Shown here in pieces: positions 60,028-64,000 of a stretch of DNA of 64,000 nt. The stretch is from DASZUK01 sp035547695 (GTDB taxonomy: Bacteria > Actinomycetota > Acidimicrobiia > Acidimicrobiales > RAAP-2): assembly GCA_035547695.1 (NCBI GenBank), contig DASZUK010000029.1:22718-86717 (forward strand). The letters are read 5' to 3'. The notes under the pieces were generated by a model. It was not told the origin of the DNA, searched no databases, and was given only the letters and a program-made list of their open reading frames with translations. Numbering within the stretch: position 1 is the first letter of the stretch; the number at the start of each line of letters is the position of its first letter. A program made the position numbers and the translations under genes.

Positions 60028-60056
60028 CCAGGGTTCCGGGCCCTGGGTACACTTTT
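60028..60056 (+). terminator. Hairpin with T-run after hydrolase gene
   Basis: CCAGGG (60028-60033) and CCCTGG (60041-60046) form a 6-bp stem with a 7-nt loop, followed by CTTTTG. It lies directly after the stop codon and is a modest intrinsic terminator candidate. Confidence 0.5.
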
Positions 60057-60148
60057 GGGGTCCGCCCCTTCCGCTGCCGATAACGTTGCTCCGCCGGCGA
60101 CCGGGTATCAATGGCGGCGAAGCGACCGTGCCGAACCGGGAGGATCCA

Positions 60149-60976
60149 GTGAGCACCAGCCGGTCGACCTTGCTCCGACGCCTGATCCGCCGCAGGTCGC
60201 CACGCCGCGACGAGTATCCCGGCGAACTGCGGTTCGTCTGCAATATCTGCGGTGCGACCAGCACCGTGGCCTGCGCCGATCTCGGTCGGGAGACCAACAG
60301 CTGCTCGGCCTGCCACTCCACCGTCCGGTGGCGCAGCGTGGTGGCAGCGGTGTCGGTTTCCCTGTTCGGCGAGTCACTGCCGATCGACCGCTTCCCCACC
60401 GACTACGGGATCATCGGACTCGGCATGTCGGACTGGGAAGGGTACGCCGTCCCGTTGGCCCAACGACTGTCCTATCGGAACACCTTCTACGACGAGCCTC
60501 CACATTTCGACGTGATGGCACCGCTCGGCGACGACATGGTGGGCTCCTGCGACTTCGTCATCTCTTCGGACGTCCTCGAGCACGTCGCGCCGCCCTACGA
60601 ACAGGCGTTGGCCAACCTCTTGCGGATGTTGAAACCGGGAGGCACGTTGATCCTCACGGTCCCGCTGAAGGAAGACGGGACTACCGACGAGCACTTCCCG
60701 GATCTGTACCAATACGACCTGGTCACCCTCGGCAGCGACCCGGTACTCGTCAACCGGACCCGCTCCGGGGCCATCCAGGTGTTCGAGAACCTGGTCTTCC
60801 ACGGCGGGCCGGGCGCCACCCTGGAGATGCGGCTGCTGTCCCTCCCCGACCTCCTCACCAGCCTCCGCCGGGTGGGATTCGTCGACGTCACCCCCTTCGA
60901 CCGGCCCATCCCCGAGCACGGGATCGTCTGGAACGACCCGGTCGGCTGGCCCATCGTGGCCCGGGCGCCACACTAA
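60149..60976 (+). CDS. SAM-dependent class I methyltransferase with N-terminal zinc ribbon
   Basis: Protein of 275 residues. A four-cysteine ribbon (FVCNICGATST and NSCSACHSTVRW, about 30-60) precedes the methyltransferase part, which contains CDFVISSDVLEHVAPPY and MLKPGGTLILTVPL. The canonical glycine-rich SAM loop is replaced by YGIIGLGMSDWEGYA. GTG 60149 has gggagg at good spacing. It probably methylates a sugar of the surface polymer. Its GC content is lower than its neighbours, hinting at separate ancestry. Confidence 0.83.
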   Translation: MSTSRSTLLRRLIRRRSPRRDEYPGELRFVCNICGATSTVACADLGRETNSCSACHSTVRWRSVVAAVSVSLFGESLPIDRFPTDYGIIGLGMSDWEGYAVPLAQRLSYRNTFYDEPPHFDVMAPLGDDMVGSCDFVISSDVLEHVAPPYEQALANLLRMLKPGGTLILTVPLKEDGTTDEHFPDLYQYDLVTLGSDPVLVNRTRSGAIQVFENLVFHGGPGATLEMRLLSLPDLLTSLRRVGFVDVTPFDRPIPEHGIVWNDPVGWPIVARAPH

Positions 60977-60978
60977 AC

Positions 60979-61034
60979 CGCACCTGCAAGTAGGTAGGGA
61001 CGCACCTGCAAGCAGGGACGGAGGAGTAGGGACG
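60979..61034. repeat. Direct repeats abutting the tRNA 3' end
   Basis: cgcacctgcaag occurs at 60979 and 61001 (22-bp period), and gtagggacg, the tRNA 3' acceptor end, recurs at 60994-61002 and 61026-61034, with a partial third copy (cagggacgg) at 61013. No integrase is nearby. Confidence 0.5.
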
Positions 61035-61100
61035 GAGGGACTCGAACCCTCACTGGAGGCGGTTTAAGCGCCCTGCCTCTGCCAATTGGGCTACGTCCCC
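61027..61100 (-). tRNA. tRNA with UAA anticodon (putative tRNA-Leu), short variable loop
   Basis: The 74-nt cloverleaf has an acceptor stem GGGGACG/CGTCCCT (first pair G-U), a three-pair D-stem GCC/GGC with loop CAATTGGCAGA, an anticodon stem GGGCG/CGCCT with loop CTTAAAC, a variable loop CCAGT, T-arm GAGGG TTCGAGT CCCTC and discriminator A. U33 places the anticodon as UAA (61064-61066), reading leucine codon UUA. Bacterial tRNA-Leu normally has a long variable arm, absent here; the D-arm layout and A73 are leucine-like. CCA is not encoded. The isotype is therefore uncertain. Confidence 0.8.
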
Positions 61101-61535
61101 TGGCCTGACGAATTACCTGGTGGATACCCCCAAACATTCATGTGCCTCTACCAGGTACTTTACCGTGATCACCTTGCCTCGGCCGACGTCCATCTTCTAC
61201 AGAACGACCCTTCGGAAGACGAACACCCTGCTCCAGTACCCAGGGCAGGGCGCCGATCCACCGACAGTCCATCGGATCGACCTGGCCAGAAATCAGCGAT
61301 CTACGATCTGCCGCGGTCGTCCAGGGGAGCCATTGCAAAGGGCGCCGGGTCACGGGCTCCGTTCGACGGATGAACGCACCGCAGCGGCCGCCCGGGAGGA
61401 GGATCGGAGACGGCGGCGGCAACGGAAGGGCGAATAGCTGCGTCTCGGGCTCCCCGAGTAGCCCGTTTGATAGACCGTCCGGAAGTCGCCGGTTTCAGAC
61501 CCACGTCCCCCCGGAGACCGCCGCCCCCGAGCAGG
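61101..61535. other. Intergenic region without supported gene
   Basis: These 435 nt upstream of the tRNA and downstream of the convergent esterase hold no frame with coding character. The composition is less GC-rich than the surroundings in the first 200 nt (for example caaacattcatgtgcc), so it may be a remnant of lost or foreign DNA. The minus-strand promoter of the tRNA should lie here, but no clear hexamers were identified. No second tRNA was found. Confidence 0.5.
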
Positions 61536-63083
61536 TCAATCGGCGGGGTCCGGACCGGCCGCCGGTGACAGCGGTCCCCAGGCGGCCAGCTCGGGGTCCC
61601 TCGGGGCGTCGACCAGTTCGGTGTGGTGGCCGAACACCATGGTGGCCCTCCGGTCGGGGTCCCAGGCCGGCCAGAGCCCGATGCCCTCGTGGGAGGGGTC
61701 GGCGCCGCGGGCGAAGGACAGCCAGGCCTGCTGCATCCGGTCGGACAGGGCGTCGGCGTCGGGGCCGGAGCCGGTGAAGGCCCCGACGGCCGGGCGACGG
61801 ACGGAACCGAACACGAACGGGATCTCCAGGGCGTGGCAGGACCCGAGCACCCCGCCGAAGGCCGGGGACTCCCAGGTGAACAGGTACACGAACGTGGCCG
61901 GCTGGCGGACCCGGTGGGCGGCGGCGAGCTGCAGGGACGGCCAGCGGAACACCAGGTCGGTGCCGGCGGCCACCCACAGGTCCAGCGGGGCCACCGACTC
62001 CCCACGGGCGGACCGGGCGGCGCGGTAGGCGCCGACCACCCGCTCCGGGGAGACGTCGGGGGCGGACCGGCCCACCATGCGGAGCAACCCGTCGTCGTCC
62101 ATGCCGTGGGTGCTGCGGTCACCGAGGACGAAGAAGGTGAGCTCGTCCCTGGTGGTGCCGATCAGCAACGGGACCGGGGGTGCCTCGCCGGCGGCCACCG
62201 CCTCGTCGGGCCGCCGGGGCAGGAACCGGCCGTCGACCACGGGCAGGAACGGCAGCGGCAGCTCCCCGGGCCGTGGGGTCCGGTTCTGCAGCTCCGCCGT
62301 GGCGGCCACCAACTGGTCGGCCGGGACCCGGTCCAGGCCCTCCCTGGTGACCTCGGGGAGGCCCAGCAGCGTTCCCAGGTCGTCGGCGGCGCGCCGGGCC
62401 CGGTCCAGGGAGTGGGTGTACGGCGGCCCGCTCTGCACCACGGCCTTGTGGAACAGCCCCCGGGCGGCCGGCGCCCCGAGCAGGGCCGACACGCTCATGC
62501 CGCCGGCGGACTCCCCGAACAGGGTGACGTTGCCGGGGTCGCCGCCGAAGGCCCCGACGTGCCGCCGGACCCAGTGCAGGGCGGCCACCTGGTCGGCCAG
62601 CCCCCAGTTGCCGACCTGCCCGTCGTCCCCGTCGGCGACGGCGGGGTGCCCCAGGAACCCGAGGGCGCCCAGCCGGTAGTTGAAGGTGACCACCACCACG
62701 TCGCCGTGCCGGGCCAGGTCGCCGCCGCGGTACAGCAGGCTGGCGCCGGTGCCGGTGGTGAACCCGCCGCCGTGCACCCAGACCATCACCGGCCGCCGGC
62801 CGCCGTCCAGGGCCGGGGTCCACACGTTGAGGGTCAGGCAGTCCTCGTCCTGCTCGACCGGGTCGCCGGGGATGGCCACCCCGGGGATCGGGGGGGTCTG
62901 GGGGGCGATGGGGCCGAACTCGGCGGCCGACCGGACCCCGGTCCACGGCGCCGGGGCCTGTGGCTGCCGCCAGCGCAGCGGGCCGACCGGGGGACCGGCG
63001 AAGGGGATACCGGAGAACGCCCACACCCCGTCGCGCTCCACCCCCCGCACCCTGCCGCCGGCCACCTCCACGATGCCGTCCAC
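61536..63083 (-). CDS. Type-B carboxylesterase (para-nitrobenzyl esterase-like)
   Basis: Protein of 515 residues, alpha/beta hydrolase of the COesterase family: oxyanion loop VMVWVHGGGFTTGTG, EDCLTLNVWTP near the N-terminus, nucleophile elbow TLFGESAGGMSVSA (about residue 190), and a His in the C-terminal CHALEIPFVFG motif. There is no signal peptide, so it is cytoplasmic. It hydrolyses carboxyl esters, and its natural substrate is unknown. The start at 63083 lies at the family's usual N-terminus (VRGVERDGVWAFSGIPFAGP). Confidence 0.92.
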   Translation of the reverse strand: MDGIVEVAGGRVRGVERDGVWAFSGIPFAGPPVGPLRWRQPQAPAPWTGVRSAAEFGPIAPQTPPIPGVAIPGDPVEQDEDCLTLNVWTPALDGGRRPVMVWVHGGGFTTGTGASLLYRGGDLARHGDVVVVTFNYRLGALGFLGHPAVADGDDGQVGNWGLADQVAALHWVRRHVGAFGGDPGNVTLFGESAGGMSVSALLGAPAARGLFHKAVVQSGPPYTHSLDRARRAADDLGTLLGLPEVTREGLDRVPADQLVAATAELQNRTPRPGELPLPFLPVVDGRFLPRRPDEAVAAGEAPPVPLLIGTTRDELTFFVLGDRSTHGMDDDGLLRMVGRSAPDVSPERVVGAYRAARSARGESVAPLDLWVAAGTDLVFRWPSLQLAAAHRVRQPATFVYLFTWESPAFGGVLGSCHALEIPFVFGSVRRPAVGAFTGSGPDADALSDRMQQAWLSFARGADPSHEGIGLWPAWDPDRRATMVFGHHTELVDAPRDPELAAWGPLSPAAGPDPAD

Positions 63084-63172
63084 GGAAGCACCCTAGAGGC
63101 CGGTCGGCCGCCGGCAGCCGATCAACGGGCGTGACGGGACCGAACCGCAGGTCCCGAAATATGTTCCGGCCC

Positions 63173-63201
63173 TTGGCTTCTGTGGTTACAGGGGTTACTG
63201 T
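63173..63201 (+). promoter_or_regulatory. Promoter of coiled-coil secreted protein gene
   Basis: TTGGCT (63173-63178), a 17-bp spacer and TACTGT (63196-63201) precede GTG 63209 by 7 nt. A ggttac direct repeat overlaps the spacer and -10 region. The arrangement predicts a leaderless mRNA. Confidence 0.5.
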
Positions 63202-63208
63202 TGCCGAA

Positions 63209-64000
63209 GTGGCTGCTGTGAATTGTCGGAGCACGCGCCGCTTCCTTCCGCCTGCCCTGGCGGGCGGGGCCGCAGCGATCGTCCTGGGGCTGGTCGTCCC
63301 GTGGACCGGCCTGGGGGTCGGCCTGTGGGTCGGGGTGGCCCCCAGTGGAGCCACTCCGACCACCACCACGGTGCCCAGCCAGGCCCAGATCGACGCCACC
63401 AAGGGCCAGGTGGCCTCCCTGGAGGCCACCATCGCCCACCAGCAGGCCCAGACGGCGGCCCTGAGCCAGCAGTACGACGCCGCCGAGCAGGCCCTGCAGA
63501 CGGTGAACGCCCAGTTGGCCGACACCGCCGCCAGCATCGCCTCCACCCAGGCCAACATCGCCACCGTCAGGGCCCGGCTGGCCAGGGACGCCGTGGCCAC
63601 CTACGTGTCCGGGGCGTCGGCCACCCAGATCACCGCCCTGTTCTCCACCTCGGCCACCAGCGCCGACGCCCGCGCCCAGTACCAGGCCACCGCCATCGGC
63701 AACGTCGCCGCCGACCAGGCCGCCCTGACCGCCCAGGAAGCCAAGCTGGAGGCCGCCCAGGCCAGCCAGAAGGACCAGCAGCAGCAGGCCCAGGCCGCGG
63801 CGGCACAGGCCCAGGCGCTGCAGCAGGCCAACGCCAACGCCACCGCGGCCGCCGAGGCCACCCTGCAGCAGGTGCAGGGCACCCTGGCCCAGGAGGTCGC
63901 CGCCCAGGCCCAGGCCCAGGCCGCCGCGGCGGCGGCTGCGGCCGCGGCGGCCAAGTCGGCGGCGGCCGCCCAGGCCGCCGCCCAGCAGGCCGCCAGCGCG
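63209..64000 (+). CDS. Secreted coiled-coil protein, NlpC/P60-type N-terminus, 3' truncated by window
   Basis: About 264 residues are visible and the frame is open to the right edge. A basic start (CRSTRRF) precedes a signal segment (ALAGGAAAIVLGLVVPW), then a Pro/Thr linker and long heptad helices (QIDATKGQVASLEATIAHQQ, ANIATVRARLARDAVATYVS), ending in an Ala/Gln-rich helix. The YVSGASATQITALFST segment is typical of the coiled-coil regulatory domain of actinobacterial RipA/RpfA-like peptidoglycan hydrolases. The catalytic domain, if present, lies beyond the window. The GTG at 63209 fits the promoter; GTG 63218 is an alternative. Confidence 0.75.
   Translation, partial: MAAVNCRSTRRFLPPALAGGAAAIVLGLVVPWTGLGVGLWVGVAPSGATPTTTTVPSQAQIDATKGQVASLEATIAHQQAQTAALSQQYDAAEQALQTVNAQLADTAASIASTQANIATVRARLARDAVATYVSGASATQITALFSTSATSADARAQYQATAIGNVAADQAALTAQEAKLEAAQASQKDQQQQAQAAAAQAQALQQANANATAAAEATLQQVQGTLAQEVAAQAQAQAAAAAAAAAAAKSAAAAQAAAQQAASA

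Noticed and set aside
60979..61100. Integrative element attachment at the tRNA
   Set aside because: Repeats exist, but there is no integrase, relaxase or phage gene within the window; recorded only as a low-interest observation.
61086..61373. Small plus-strand frame of 95 codons
   Set aside because: It overlaps the tRNA gene, has no ribosome-binding site and no recognisable domain.
63084..63208. Possible c-di-AMP (ydaO) riboswitch upstream of a cell-wall hydrolase-like gene
   Set aside because: Such riboswitches precede rpf/NlpC genes in actinobacteria, but the conserved ydaO sequence blocks are not visible and the promoter predicts a leaderless mRNA.

Overview
The window is very GC-rich, densely packed DNA with short intergenic gaps and many 1-8 nt gene overlaps. 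It looks like chromosome of a free-living actinobacterium. F420-dependent luciferase-like oxidoreductases, CofE, a mycobacterial-type sterol side-chain operon, KstR-type operators and a secreted peptidase ending in tandem GYW-x-VASDGGIFAFGDA repeats together suggest the class Acidimicrobiia; this placement is inference. No insertion sequence, phage gene or CRISPR array was found.

Region 1 (1-21474) is lipid/sterol catabolism. After a 5'-truncated acyl-CoA synthetase, an exported S53 peptidase and a membrane protein, a tightly overlapping minus-strand operon (5519-10701) encodes an Ltp2-type aldolase, ChsH1- and ChsH2-like hydratase subunits and two acyl-CoA dehydrogenases. A cytochrome P450 and two F420-dependent oxidoreductases diverge from it. 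This is the gene content of the Mycobacterium tuberculosis igr operon in a different order. An ECF sigma/anti-sigma pair with a divergent secreted-protein gene (14243-17528) separates it from a second acyl-CoA dehydrogenase pair and a FadA3-type thiolase. Near-identical KstR-like palindromes lie upstream of both dehydrogenase sets.

Region 2 (21479-36641) holds an MFS exporter, a DUF480 protein, a Tat-exported hydrolase, hexose-phosphate enzymes (PGI/PMI, Trm112-like, ManB), a large PF10131-like membrane protein, a CPBP protease, a VapBC pair and, directly after VapC, a fusion of an EndoQ-like PHP nuclease to a UvrD-type helicase.

Region 3 (36727-61100) starts with FtsH and is then mostly cell-surface polysaccharide biosynthesis: a giant membrane GT2 with a DUF5719-like partner, an Rmd-like reductase with three overlapping GT4 genes, an NDP-mannose pyrophosphorylase/epimerase set led by a BTAD regulator, a GT2-GT4 fusion, an exported TIM-barrel hydrolase and a methyltransferase. 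ManB and PGI/PMI could supply mannose-1-phosphate. An SDR, a beta-lactamase-fold hydrolase and CofE sit in between. The cluster ends at a tRNA gene with a UAA anticodon but a short variable loop. A type-B carboxylesterase and the start of a coiled-coil secreted protein close the window.

Many genes without a Shine-Dalgarno sequence have a TAnnnT-type box 6-9 nt before the start codon, so leaderless transcription appears common here.
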